The translations under genes and the position numbers were made by a program. 64,000 bases of DNA from Strongylocentrotus purpuratus (Eukaryota; Echinodermata; Echinoidea; Camarodonta; Strongylocentrotidae): assembly GCF_000002235.5 (NCBI RefSeq), contig NW_022145597.1, positions 25,178,923 through 25,242,922 of the forward strand. Direction: 5' to 3'. The notes under the pieces were generated by a model. That model was not told the DNA's origin. It saw only the letters and a program-made list of their open reading frames with translations, and did not search any database. Of this stretch, positions 11,426-25,100 are shown in pieces; positions within the stretch are counted from its first letter, which is position 1, and every line of letters begins with the position of its first letter.

Positions 11426-11918
11426 GGTGGTGTCATGGAAATCTCACATCTGGAGATGGCAGGTGCCACTTGTAGAAGACCACCGATGAAAAAGACTCTC
11501 TCCTGAACCCTTGTAAATTCCAGTAAATAAAGTAAGTAGATTGATATAACAGTCCCGGTGTGAGATAAGTAAGTGTATTCTTTAGAACACGCGATATTCG
11601 TCAAAAGTAAAGTCAAACAGATACAAATAAAACCAAATGAATAAATGTGGTGTAACAATCGAGTTTTGCTAGAAGTAAAAGCAAACGATATTCGAAAAAA
11701 TGAATAAATAGTTGGTTTTCAAGCGACACAGCTCATAAAGAGAATAAATAGACACTTTCACGATCCAGTTGGATTTCTAGTCGATCCGTTCAGCTTGGAA
11801 TTGGTGCAGCAACTGAATTATTTCCACAAGATCGGGACGCTGACATCTGCATTTAATGGATGTGATTAGTGGAAACTATTATATGTTCACACCGCCGTCT
11901 GACTGCTGTGGCGATTTA

Positions 11919-11952
11919 GCCAATGGGAGTGCGTACATTTATATCACGTGAT
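11919..11952 (-). promoter_or_regulatory. Candidate core promoter of gene A
   Basis: The same module as in gene B: CACGTG (11945-11950), TATAAA on the minus strand (11938-11943) and inverted CCAAT (11920-11924), about 495-520 bp upstream of exon 1. Confidence 0.4.
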
Positions 11953-12739
11953 ATGCTAATGTTATCGCTAATAAGCCAGTTCACGGTTGCAGTTTGAGCA
12001 TGAGCAGATAAAGGTCATTGCAGAACAAATTTTGAAATACACGGAGACGAAATACTTGATACGTGGTCATGAAAGTTATGTAATCATTATTCATTCATGC
12101 ACATTCAGTGCACTCCATGATACACAGGTGGAAATATTCTTTGAAAAGGGGAAACAAAGGCTATTTATGTAGCACCTCCATCGCTGTAGGAGTGATTATT
12201 TCACAATGTACAAAGTGGGACCTCTTCATGTTTTGAAGATCTGTGAATATTCGGGGTCATTGCAGTAATGTGCTAACCGTGAACTGGTCTATTCGTCGCG
12301 CACGGACTGGTTTGGTTATGGGAACTGCTGGTTGTGATGTTAAAAACAGCAGCACGGTGGTTTGTCTGCTTGGTAATATACGGAGGTGTCGTGGTGCGGT
12401 GGTTCATTCATTTGACTCTCAATCCAAGTGTTGAGGGTTCGAATCTCATGTTCGATGCCCGATATGATGCAAAAGTGCCAAAATGCTTAGCATTGTGGTC
12501 GTCTGTACAATGTTTCCCCATGAGTGGGAAATTTCGTAAATGGCGCCGAACAATATTTCATATATCGCTCAGTGGGGAGAGGGGGTGTGTAATTAAAGCA
12601 CTAACATTTTTTTTCTTCATTTTACCCCCGAAATTTGCAAATGGCACCGACCAATTTCACTCATGTGATATTTACGTGTTTTTGGCCAGAGGGGGCGGGC
12701 CCGTCGCCCCCCCCCCCCCCTCCCCAAGAGATCCGCGCC

Positions 12740-12990
12740 TGCTATAACTTTGATTCCAAAAAGAAACAAGTCAAGAGGTTTACTAAAAAATTGTCGCCCA
12801 ATTTCCTTCCTTAACGTTATTTATAAACTAGCCTCCAGTTATATAGTTAAAAGGCTAAAAGGGGTTTTGTCTTACTTGATAAACGGAAATCATAAGGGAT
12901 TTTTATAAGGTCGTTTTATAGGGGAAAATATCCTTTCATTATACGACACATTGCTTTATACTGAAATAATGTTCAACTGAATCTACATCG
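12740..12990 (+). mobile_element. Degraded L1-like RT fragment
   Basis: Base-level match to 53880-54130: the W-PISL block, the ENQKGF-type block and a following IRHITLY-like stretch, all with stops and frameshifts. The two are copies of one element family. Confidence 0.5.
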
Positions 12991-15109
12991 CCATCAATCT
13001 CCTTAGGCGTATTTGTTCCCGCTACTGACCGATCAAGTTTAGTTTGTCAGCAAGCCATCAAAAATTGCCTTCAATCATCGAGATTAATATAAACACAAGT
13101 CTGGGTACAGTTGGAGTTACGGCGAGTGAAAGGGAACCATCTCCGTTTACACAATATATAGGATAGACTAATGAATATAGTGTTACATGCTTGTATTCAC
13201 ATTACAGAAGTTCTAAAAAAAAATCAATTATTTAAAATGCTGAATCAGATTTACCCATGTTTGATTACAAAAAAGAAAAAGAAGAGGGAAATCACATGTT
13301 TATCGGATAGAATATGACTCAAAATTTGGTAAAATTTTTGTTCCCATGCGTCGAGCAGAACCTTACCAACATACATGTATATATTTTCGTTTTTCTGTAG
13401 CCAACATAGATGACAATTTTACCCAACACTTTTTTAGATTGTATTGATAAGAAAGAATTACAAAATTATTGATCACCCCCAATTATTCTATTGTAAATTC
13501 GGTTAATAGATTAAATGACCGGTATATGACATAAGATCACCTATTGAGTAAACTAAAAAATTACAATTGAATTTACCTCAGACAAATAAATGACTTAATC
13601 AGACTTAATAATGTGATTATAATAAGTACAAAGATACATCGTTGTGCGTATGCCTACTTGACATGCACGTGCTCAACAACAATAAACGCTTCGCCGACGA
13701 AAACAAAAAGTGTTTCCATAGAAACTACACCGCATGTCAATAGACTTTACGAAAAAAAGCAACATTAACCTAATTAAAGCTTTACAGACCCCATCAATTA
13801 AAATCAGACTTTTCTGTTCGATAGACTGTGTCTTAATTTGTACGTGTTATAATTAATCAAAAAGTGTAAACGGATTGATTTGGACTGTTATGCCTAATAA
13901 TAATGAATCAATCGATCCAGTTTTAAATGGCTTGAATTGTTCGTATCAAATTACAATGTGTTTTATATTTGTACCCTAAAGACCCTCCTATATTGCCTAA
14001 AAGTCGTACTAAGAACATTCAGCAATACCAATTATTTCGTCCAAAATGTACGATAAATCATCTTAAGCCATTTCAGCATTTTTGATTTGAATTGATAAGG
14101 TTTTATTCGAATATTCAACAATACAGCTGGAGGCTGATGCAACTGAATTTACAAGGTAAAAATAATTCCATAGACATACACATAATATGCTTTAACACTT
14201 TTAAATGAATCCAGATATAAACAGTACATAGTAAATAAATCATAAATAATAAAAACAATAATAATATAGAGTTCGGTTTGCATACTCAGATATGAAATAA
14301 ATAGAAATTCAAAGGGTGTAAGATCAGATATACAGTTTGAGAGTCGGTGCAGGACATTTTGATAATGTACACTGTATTAAGAAAAAAATTGTTATTGATC
14401 ATTAAAAAAATTGAAACTAAATGATTTAACTGTAACAGCTCATAAATCATGTAGGATGTCTTCATTTTATTTCTATACGAAAAAAGATGTGTAGATAATA
14501 GCTATTGATCAATCGAAAAAGGGCGGGGCACGCACCCCCCCCCCCCCCCCCCTCCCCCGAGAAAACCCAGTACAGCATGCCTTCAATACATATAAAGTAC
14601 ACAAATTTGTGCTCCCTATTTTTGGTTTGAGACAGTGAGTGTTTTTTGTGTGTTTTGTGCCATCCCCCCCCCCCTCCACTCCTCTTTTTGGGCAAGAAAA
14701 TCCTGGATCCACCATTGATAACAATAACCAGTATGTTTTAGCAGAGGGGGTCTATAATGTGGGATATATGAAACCTTATTCGGGCTTCAAAGAAGCAAAT
14801 AATTTGTTATACTGATGCTACTCATTGCATAACAAAGTGAATAATAATTGACAAAAGTCGGCAAAATTAGATTAAAATTCTCTGTCTCTGATTATTTTGA
14901 TGCTCGTCATCACCAACCAATTGAATGATACATTGCTTTCGATAATATCCGCACATCTGTATTTGATTTATCGTCATTATGGACAAAGAAATTAATTAAT
15001 TGCAGTTCGGTAAATATAATTTCAAATAAATGCAGAATAGTTTAAAACATACTGAGTATAATACTCGTAAACACGAGGGTTTTTTTCTGAGAAATGTTAT
15101 TAAATATTT
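12991..15109. other. Intergenic, between gene A promoter and SINE
   Basis: AT-rich, no supported gene. A poly-C repeat with TCCTGGATCCACC at its right end occupies 14515-14715. Confidence 0.5.
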
Positions 15110-15444
15110 TGATGGGAGCACTGTGGTATACTGATGAAGTTTCCCATACAAAACACCAGGGTTTAAATCCTAGCTCGGTGCTCAAATTGTGCAAGGTGAT
15201 TTGACCTCACGTCCTCCCAACCGAGGTATAAAGGGATAAGTTGCAAAGCTGGGGTAATTCAAATTGCAGGGGCGACGGGAAGAGCTGCATGGATAGTATG
15301 GTGGCTACCTCGGTAAATAAGGCCAACAATGAGGCCAAATCATTTAAATTATGGACTTGTCCCCATTTTCATGTCGTGCATCAAATTACTAAACACCCAC
15401 AAACACCAACACACTCATCCCGCACACAGATATATGCCTATGAA

Positions 15445-15480
<36 letters not shown>
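15110..15480 (+). repeat. tRNA-derived SINE-like repeat with (TA)n
   Basis: A-box-like TGTGGTATACTGATGAAG and B-box-like GGGTTTAAATCC at spacing typical of a tRNA head. A body and a (TA)n run at 15450-15484 follow. Confidence 0.5.
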
Positions 15481-15488
<8 letters not shown>

Positions 15489-15490
<2 letters not shown>

Positions 15491-15720
15491 CAGTCAAAAA
15501 GAAAAGTTTACACCTAGAAATTTTGGCGCAAGTCGATTTTTGCACTCTCGCAAACAATGCCTCCTGTTCATTCAAGCATTAACACATACCACACAAAAAA
15601 GATACCAAATGATTTGGGAAAAAACTTTCATAAGATGTATAATAATTTACTGTTCATAGAAGATTTTTTTAAATAATTAGCAATTTTGTAGGTGTAAACT
15701 CTCTTTTGACTCACACTGTA
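15489..15720. mobile_element. Short mariner-like MITE
   Basis: Ends TACAGTCAAAAAGAAAAGTT and AACTCTCTTTTGACTCACACTGTA (last 20 shown in part) are imperfect inverted repeats, both including GTTTACACCTA. TA at both ends. Confidence 0.6.
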
Positions 15721-18469
15721 TTTATACATATATGTATATGTGTGTGCATATTGTTAAGATCAAAAGGTGAACCTACTTTGACGGAGCCCCATTATACTAG
15801 TGCCCCCTTGATAGATGGAATTCGGCTACGTATGAATAATGATTAAGTTGATTGCAATTACGTTTGAGTATAGGTGTAGGTTTGAGTTGTGGTAGGCGTA
15901 TTGTAGTGTTTAATAACAGTACAATCATCTTAAGCTTAGTGAAGGTAAATAAAATCAACGAACATAAGAAACAAGTCACAACATTGTATTTAGGAGAAAA
16001 ATGAAAAAGCATTTTTATTTTCAAATGGGCTGTCAGTTTATAAAACTATCTGATAATGAGGAATATATCAATAATCCATCCTTAATCGTTCACCAAACAG
16101 TCTGCTCTGAGGAAAATAAATGGGATTCTATCTTAAATTTAATCAATTCTGACTCCTGAGGAGATTATTGAGTAGTAGGACAAAGTAATCATAAATATGT
16201 GAGTTTATATACATTTTGCAATACCATAAGGAAAGCGTCTTACCTTATTAAATAATCTGAAATTTGACAACTTTTGTTCCGTGAAATGCAATCATAGTTT
16301 AAATCCATCTATACATTACGTATCATGTGGCCAAGTTTTTGATGCACAGGATAATGTAGTTCCATATGACCACAGCTATATGAAGTACTTTGGAATTATA
16401 CATGATTATCTTCCCCAACTTCTCCAAACTTCTTGTAAACCTTTTAACCTTCAAAAATGTCCGTATAAAGTAAATTCCATTATAATTTGTTTGATTATTA
16501 AAAACACGTTTCCATAGTGATACTTTTTAAATAAAAAAAGAAATACCATAAATGTTTAACACTTAGATAAAGTGATTAAAGGTCACTTTCAGAAAGCATG
16601 GTACTCACAGCACACTGTATCGTTAAACTTCTAAGGCACCATTAAGACTTAGTATTTACAATGTCATAATATGTTCTGTCTCTATTAAGCACACCTTTAA
16701 AAGAACATCAATTTTCAGACATGGACGAAAATGCAAAATCAAGACACTTAAATTTCATCTTTCGGCAACATTTTCTTTGTTCATTTACAATTTTCATTTT
16801 ACAATATGTAGCTTTGAGATGTGTATCATATTACACATTTGAAGAGCGTCATTTACGTTTTCATAGTAGAAATATTATACATGATTGAAACTATTTTTCC
16901 CTTAAGATATGATTTAGTAATAACTAAATTATTTTACAAAGTCGCCGAAGAAAGAAATGCTGCCATTAAAATACAATACGTACAATATTCTCTTCTTTTT
17001 TTTATTTTTATAGAAAACAATGTATAGACAAACCAAATTTTTATTTGAGGAGCATGCGATAATCAGCTTATTCCATTTCATTTTTATATGACACAATAAA
17101 GCTCGTAAATAAGATAAATGAAAGAAATTCATTATCAATGCTATTTATAAAGTAGAAGTCGTACATGACTTGAATTATTTACTCGTTGAATATTCAATAT
17201 AATTTACATTTATACAATCCTTATTTACAATATAGTTCAAAGAAAGAGATGACCTGCAATGCACTTTCTTCAAATTTGTATTGTTTTAGGCAATCATATC
17301 AATAAGCTATTTACACCATACACGATATATTACAATGTATTCTGCAGCAAATAAACAACGCTACATACAAAGGTCTCATTGAGTCCGGGAGAAAAACAGG
17401 AATGTTTTTATCAAGTATTTGTTTCAAATAAATGAATATGTTTACATTTATACCAGGTCCATGGTCCCATTCTCAATACAATTATTCATATCACGTTACA
17501 GAACATATTTATTGAAATACAATTTAGTTGACATTTTTGTACAGGTATATGGACGACATACAAGAGAGAAAAAATGCGTTTACATATCAATAATTCACAA
17601 CTGACTTGAGGAAATCTGGACAAACTATATGCAAAGTTTGGATAAGTTCAAGTTCAAGATTACCATTTATCGTCGGTATAACTTGTCCAGATAAAAATAA
17701 GAAAAGTAGTAGACACGAACATACCATGGGGTACAAAATAGTGTATTGAGAAAATGATGAAATATGCAATCTACCATTCTTTTTGTTACTTCAAGGCCAA
17801 AAAAATACCTATATGGAAATTAAAGAGTAGAGATTCACTGCCAAATACTGAACATCGTCTGTTAGAGCCGAAAAGGCTCTAAAATCTATGCTTAACTATG
17901 TTATACAGATATTGACTATTGACTGGCAGGGGGTGTAATAGGGACTTGAATGGACGAGAACGGCGTGCATGCCCACTGATCATGCGTGTACAAATAATCA
18001 CAAGGGAAAACGAAATTTTCGAGAACAAAAAAAATTGACCCTCGGTATTGGTGTAATTGGTGACATATAGTTCTCAAGAGGGCGAAATGCATTGATAAGA
18101 AATATATTAATTTCACCAGCTGGTGAATATAACACTGGAAAGTGACCGGCCAGGAAAATATAACAATTACGATCCTCGCAATTGATATAACGTGACGAGC
18201 TCTGGACCAATGACATCTCGGTATCTGTCTAAGCTATCTAATATATATTGATATCCTTCTGGCTCCAGAGAGACGTAACTCAGTTCCCTTAATTTAAGTG
18301 GCATACAACTACCATTTGATATCTTAACTCCGCATTTTCTATACATTTCAGCACACACTGCTTCGGGCATCGTTGAATTAAACACAACTATTTCAGGGGA
18401 GGTATTTTATAGCAAAAGAGGTATAAGAGAATAGTGAATCGTTTTTCGCGGTCCTTCTCGAGGATGTTT
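15721..18469. other. Intergenic, downstream of gene B
   Basis: AT-rich, short frames only, no splice-supported coding exon or clear repeat boundary. Confidence 0.5.
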
Positions 18470-18800
18470 ATAGATTAAGTTGAGTTCTGGTCATGCGATT
18501 ACATTGTACAAAAAACTGTGAAAGTGATTGAAAAAGATCTATAATGGGGCAGATAAGTATTGGTGTATACTGTGAAGTTTTTGAATCGTCAAAGTGATAA
18601 GAAATTGGCCCAGGTTTGTTGATAGTCTCATGCACTGTACGGAAATTGGATTTATGTGACTACAGAAACATGCGGGAGCAAATTGTTCTCCACAGCCGGT
18701 AGCTGTTACTTGTCTCATTTTTCAAACGAGGCCATTTGAAAAGCCACCATTTTCCGTTGACTTCTTTTTCAATGATACTCTTCCACACTAATTAAATAGA
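18470..18800. repeat. Dispersed repeat, TTGAGTTCTGGTCATGCGAT family
   Basis: Shares the left end and body with the MITE at 19289 and with 1085-1440 and 40430-40800. Lies downstream of the gene B stop codon. Confidence 0.6.
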
Positions 18801-19047
18801 AAGAAAAGCTACCAAATTAATTATCACCTTTCGCAGAGCTCAATCTTCTCTTTAAAGCCCCATTATCCTACGTGTAGCTACTTACTCCTTCTATATAGAA
18901 TACTTCCCCAATCGGTGCCTATTGATCCCCCATGATCTTCTATTTCTTATGTTAGTTGAGAGCTGAGTTGATGAGATAGCCACCTGTCAGTGACCTCGCT
19001 GTGTGGTCAGATCCCTCCTAGCCACACTAGTGTTGATATGATAAGCT

Positions 19048-19146
19048 TTAAAAGTTTGATGTGGCGGTTGACTTGGAACTCCTCGAACTTGCCCAAGTGC
19101 TATCTGCAACACGACGACTAAGCCGAAGCTTAAGTGCTGTTTTCAC
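19048..19146 (-). CDS. Gene B exon 18: cytoplasmic tail and stop
   Basis: A 99-nt exon. The acceptor is preceded by a strong pyrimidine tract (TTGTCCTCTCTCTCG ... CCAG) and the phase (0) fits exon 17. It encodes a basic juxtamembrane stretch VKTALKLRLSRR, then a Ser/Thr-rich end ADSTWASSRSSKSTATSNF and TAA. V-K after TM7 matches the usual VRKE-type start of an aGPCR tail. The terminal SNF fits the S/T-x-hydrophobic form of a class-I PDZ ligand, which is inference. No clear AATAAA was found just downstream. Confidence 0.75.
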   Translation of the reverse strand: MKTALKLRLSRRVADSTWASSRSSKSTATSNF

Positions 19147-22100
19147 CTGGATGAATATCGAGAGAGAGGACAAATATTGATCAAATGATCGCAAAGACTT
19201 TCGAAAAATGGATCATTTCAGTCTCCTTGTCAATGTGCAAACATTTATTTTGTTTTTAATTTACCTACTTAATTCATCTATTTATTCATTAAAGATAGAC
19301 TTGAGTTCTGGTAATGCGATTGCATTGTGAAAGAAAAGGTGTGGAATGGATCAGAAAAGTTGATCATATAGCATGTAAGTAATGATGTGTAATGCAAGGT
19401 TCTGGAGTCATCAAAATCATCATAAATTTGGCAGAGTCTTGGTAAAGTAACAATCACTTACACAGAAAGATGTATATGGGACAACACACACGCGTCGGGG
19501 CTAGTCCTACCCTGATTTCCTTATCTTTCTATGCTCATTACACAGCCAGTATACATTTTCTTCCAAAATTGTTTGGCACATGACATTTATTTGTAATCTT
19601 GAACATTCAGTGTAAGTTTCGTTAGATTCTGGGAGAATTCATTTTCTTTTTTTTTACCAGAACTCAAGTTTATCTTTAATAACACTATCGCAAAGAGTTT
19701 AGAAAAAATTAAAATATCAAAATTCCTATAGCCTTATTTACTACGTATCAATGTTGCAATTTATTCAAATTTATGTATTGTGTAATGTGAATGTGATATC
19801 TGTGGGCTATATACAAAAGGGGATTAAAATTGCCTTTCATTTAATTTGTTGGCAGACTTTGCTATCGTATAGCTTATGCAAAGTTCACAATGAGAACATA
19901 TGAGTCAAAGAAAAGAGGATATAATGTAGGGAATCGCTAAAGTAAATAAAGAAAAGGAAATATAGAAAAATTATTATTTAAGAGATTTGAGTTCTATAGT
20001 TATCTGAAGGCTTCGTGTGTTTAATAATATTCGCAAATCTCTTTCATTAAAGCTAAACTTCAGCTTGACTTTCAGCTTATTTCACTACTCTAAAAAAAAC
20101 GACTGTAGATATAATATAAAGATGATCAGAAATCAAGGGTAGTGCTATAAAAAAATCAAAACTCGTACAACATTATAAACAAATTTTGTTGTTGTATAAC
20201 GTATATATTCAACAAAATATATGAGCACATGACAAATTGTATCTATCGCCGTAATTTCTCATTTAAGATTTTCTTAAGATGATATATATCCATGGGGTTT
20301 TGTTGGACAATTGTTAAATGGAGTATATAGATGAGAAAGAACTTACATCCGGAACTAGCAAGCAGTGAAACACCAAAATGGAGACACCCTGTAAACGTAA
20401 AGTAAAAAGAAATGAGAGAAAAAATGTTCTTGTTAGTTGCTACCTATTGTGATGGTGGAGGGGGTATGACGTATCGAAGGTATCAACAAATGAGAGTGTG
20501 TAAGACACTGCGAGGGAGTAAAGCGACCGGTTGGTGAGGGAATCGGGTTGAAAGGCGAGTTTTCGTAAATTTGCTATAAGTTTTCCATGATGTGTCAGGT
20601 AAACTGAACTTGACACTTTGGCTGTAAGAGGGGTGCATTTCACAAACATTACACTTGACCCTTTGAGAGTTAATGTTTAAAAATTGTGTAACCGACGACC
20701 CGACGCGACGCGACACCCGATGGGATGAAGTGAGCCATATTTAAGGGCTTTCGTTTTCATACCTGGAGGGAGAAACAGATGATGAAGATGTACTGAAAGC
20801 AGATGACAGCATCTGATTGGGTGAAACTGGTGATGGTTCCAGCGATCCAGGTTAAACCAAGGATTGGTAGGAGAATGCATAACGCACGAGCCGTTGCCCT
20901 GCAGAAAAGCGAGAAAAGTACAGATTAAGGATGATATAAAAACGATATGATTTGTTTTCCAGGGGTAGCCCCATCAGCATTAAGAGAATTCTCCCCGATT
21001 AGCCGGTGATCAAATTGTTACCCCGGCTTCGTTTAGAGAGTGCAAATGTATTCTCTTTGCATGGCATTGTTATCAATTCAGTACTCCTCGTACGGATCTT
21101 TAAAAAGAAATCGTTTCTCCAAGTGCAGACATTTCGAATGACAGTTTTTAATCAAATTCCGAAATGAATCACTTTAACTTGACCTCTTTGACTTTCTGGA
21201 ACATAGATGATCCCTATTTCTATCCTTGTTGATCTCAGGCAAAGTGATTGGAGAGAAATCTGGAAAACGCACAGAATCAAAGCTAAGGTTATTTTAACAG
21301 CTTAAATACGGGGAAAAGATGAATAATTACTTGATCTTGTCGATTTCATCTTTCTTCTTGTTTGCCTTCAGAGACCTGAATGTTCTCATGACGAACCACA
21401 ACACCGTGACGCTGAACTACGCGTAAAAATAAAACAGAATGTAGAAATATCGTTCATTAGTTCATCACATCTAAGTTTAAAACAACAAGTAATTTAATCT
21501 TTTGTATAAATGGAAAAGTTTTGTTTTTCTGTTCAGCAATTTTGTTTTTGTCATATCGTCCTGTTATTTGGTAGGTTCGTTCCAGTGATATTTTATATAT
21601 TATGTACACATTTTAATTGTTAACGTTATATATTGCCGTCATGAGCAATTAATCTAAGCTTTTGAAAGAAAAAAGAAACAAGTTCAACATTTTACCATAC
21701 CGTAAAGATTCTGGTTACTACCAATATTTCATGACTTCATTAATTACGTTTATTCTTTACAGATTTTTTTTCATTTTATCACGGAACTGCAGTACTTTGC
21801 GGAGAATAACTACACGAAAGCTCAACGTTTACGCCCTATAAGCTATATGTATTTCTACATTGTTTGTATTGATTTGTAATGCTTTTTTGGAAACATACAT
21901 AAATTGAAAATTGAATTGAAATTGAGCCAGTGTAAGCTATAGAACTGTATAGCCAATTTTAATTCAGTCCTCCGTTAAAAATTGGGCAAGTTCCAATCAC
22001 TTTATCTTACCATTTCTGTTGCGTAGACACATCCTGCAAATATGTAGATACTGCTGTCTCCAACGTGTAACCAGCAGCTGAATATAGAATATTCACGACA

Positions 22101-25100
22101 CCATTATTTTTATAGTTTCTTATTGTTTGTATTATTATTATCGTTACAACTATTTTTATCATCAATCTAAATATAATTTTTCATTATCATGATTATAATC
22201 ATTATTAATCATCAGTATTATTATTATTTCCATCGTCGTCATCATGATCAATAATTGTTACTGACATCATTATCATTATAATCATCATCATGATCACTTT
22301 ATTATCTGTGTAATGTACGATTCAATAAAGAACCGCGAGCCATGAATAATATACACAGTATAGTCTTGTATACTAAACAAAATCAGATGTTTACAAGGTG
22401 TTAAGAATACTAAGAAAAGAAGAGATATTTAAAAAACAGAATAACTGAATCTTAGGATATAATACAAAGCCATTAATACTTAGTCCAATATGCTATAGCT
22501 GCAATATTAAAATATTTAATTCGGATTTTCACCTATGTAATTACACAAGTAAATGAATAAACACCTATAGGTAACAAATGGATTAGATATTCAACCATCT
22601 TTAACGACATAAATACAGCGGAAAATACTCTTTAAATGGGAATTTCACCATGATAAGAACTTTGTTCTAATACAAACAGAAAAATGAGGGAGACAAATAA
22701 GTGACATTTTGAGCAATATCCGATTAAAAATAGAAATTTTATGATTTCTTTCTGTTCTGTCATCAGGGAAACACATATTGGCAAAGCTGTGGCGTATTTT
22801 GCAAGCTCCTCTGTAATTTGCTCAGGCAATTTGATTAACTTTCGTTTTTGTAGTTATTCATGACGGAATAGATTGTTTCATACAGGGGTTGTATAAAACA
22901 ACATATTTGCAATAATTATATTAAGGGTGACGTTTTTATAGTAAAGGGAAAGTGTCTCCTTCTAAAACAGTTCGGACTTCTCCTTTAATACACAAGTGAT
23001 CAATGATATACACAAGCTCCTGTTACTCACAATGCAGATGTTCCATACGTGTCGAAGAGAACACCAAAAGACACCCCGACAACCACAAGGGGGCCTCCTG
23101 AAATAATTGAATTGAATCGAATTGAAAACTGAGGTTTATTGATAACAAACCAATGTGACTTGTAAAATAAAGAGGCAGTCCTCCTATAGTATTCTCTTAT
23201 AGTATTCCCTTATAATGTTTTGGATGATACGAATTTCTAAAGCACATGCTAATAGCAGGTGGTGCGTACGCGGCATCGTTTAACAATGTTAAATCTGAGA
23301 TGCATGGCCCTACATGTTATCAGTGTCTGTAATATGGCGTAATATTGAAGCCCTAAACAAAGATTGGCTTCAAAATGATGAAGAAGTGACTGAACAAAAA
23401 GTTTTTTTTTTTTTAAATCAGTGACCGGTTTTACCATACTCGTTTTCCCCAATAGACTGTAGTGTTATGAAAACTGTTAGGAAAACGCAAAATTTGATTT
23501 TGATTTCCAATCATAAATATCTTGATAATCAGACAGGCGATCGGCTTGTAAAAGTCATGGGGTTCCTGACCGACCTAAAGGTTTATAATTATTATTGCAG
23601 CATGAGTTAAATCCAGGATTTTGTTTCAGAATCTGAGACAAGGTTACAGGATCCCTTTAATAACGGAATTCGCTATTTCAGGAAATAGTGGAAATTTTAT
23701 TTCGGTCTTACCGTAAGCGATAAGACTCAGCCACACAATCCTAAGTGCCTTGAAGCCCACGGCAGTCGTACGATACAGGGAAACGCCCTCGATCATGGTC
23801 CATGCAAGAGCTGATGTGAACAGATAGTGTAGTGTCACTGTCACGCCCTTACAGAGTGCCTGTCGTAAAACAAAACAAAAAGAATATGTTTACACTTCTA
23901 TTCGAGAATGGATGTTTTCTGTTCACTGAAAGGACCTTAAAACAATCTAAGTCGTCTGTCCGAACTGAATTAAGGTCTTAAAAATGCACACTCCCACCAA
24001 ACACAGATTGATTCCTAAAGATAGAGTCCAATAAATATTATCGACATAGAATAGCTGCTTCATTTAAGTCTTAAAATTGAGATTTTTGGAAGCGTTGAAA
24101 AATGTCTCCGCCGGGAATCACCTCCGGGTCCTAGGCTTAGAACGGCAATGCCTTAATCGCTATGCTACATAAATTGGCTAGAGATTTCGATGAGATTTTC
24201 AATTGCCCGATTGGCAAATCTTCAGCTGTTTATCAATTCCTTTCACATTTGTAATTTTCTTTAGATCTTGAGGTGATCATGGTGGTTGTGAGAAAGAAGA
24301 GGAGACTACAATTCTCACCCTATTGTCTGTTGCCTCAGCCAAGGTGAGAAAAATAATCTGTCCAAGGGCCGTGCATATTGCCAGGTTCATGTGAATCTGA
24401 ATCTTCAGCATCTTGCAGGCTCTGTAACAAACCGTTAAAAATTGTATCGAGGGGTGGAGAGGAAACGCCTGAAGAGATGCGATACCCCCCCCCCCCACCC
24501 TATTTAAATCATATTATCAGGACATTTTAAAACTTTTTAATGTTGAATAGGTTCTCTAGTTTCATAAGTTCTTTGTTTCCACAGATTTGTTTTTCTACCT
24601 GTCAACAGAAAAATGATCACAAAGGCGTTCCGAATCGACTGCAGGCAATTTCATTGGCGTTGAGGACCACCTTTTTTATGAGGGAAGAGTGCAATGGCAT
24701 ATTACGTAATCCGATCATTATTTATATCATATACAATTAACAGCAAGAGAGTGTCTTGTATACTCTAATGGTGGTTCACAGTCCAGAGACTTATCCACTA
24801 TACCGCAACACCTCTACAGAAACTGAGGTGCGCAGGGCCAGCTGAACAAGTCTTCAATATGCACTACAGGCATTGTGTATGGCGAATACATAACCAGCTG
24901 GCCCTGAACAGCTAAGGTGATCTCGAACATTACTGCGGGACGCCCTAATAAAAACACCCACCCAGTCACACAGTAGATGAATACAGCAAGAACCAATGAG
25001 GCGATAGAAATGCCACCAAGGATGTAGGACAGGTAACTCTGTATTTGGGCATTGACTCCTTCAGGCGGCTACATGTAAAAAGAAAATAAGATTGATTATC

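Larger units (their letters stand above)
10825..12450. repeat. Segmental duplication block 3, gene A copy (promoter and exon 1)
   Basis: Aligns with 50530-51790. About 320 bp (11965-12285) have no match in the gene B copy. The far end holds a tRNA-like stretch with a B-box-like GGTTCGAATC at 12435-12446. Confidence 0.8.

Noticed and set aside
18167-18387. 72-codon minus-strand frame (NSTMPEAVCAEMY...) with an AG acceptor, considered as the last receptor exon
   Set aside because: Its phase does not fit exon 17, and the exon at 19048-19146 fits in phase, has a better pyrimidine tract and supplies a stop. It could be an unrelated fragment.
24814-24961. Continuation of the TM1 frame past the donor at 24961
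   Set aside because: Reading through gives a non-receptor sequence with a stop; the donor GTGGGT fits the phase of the TM2 exon.
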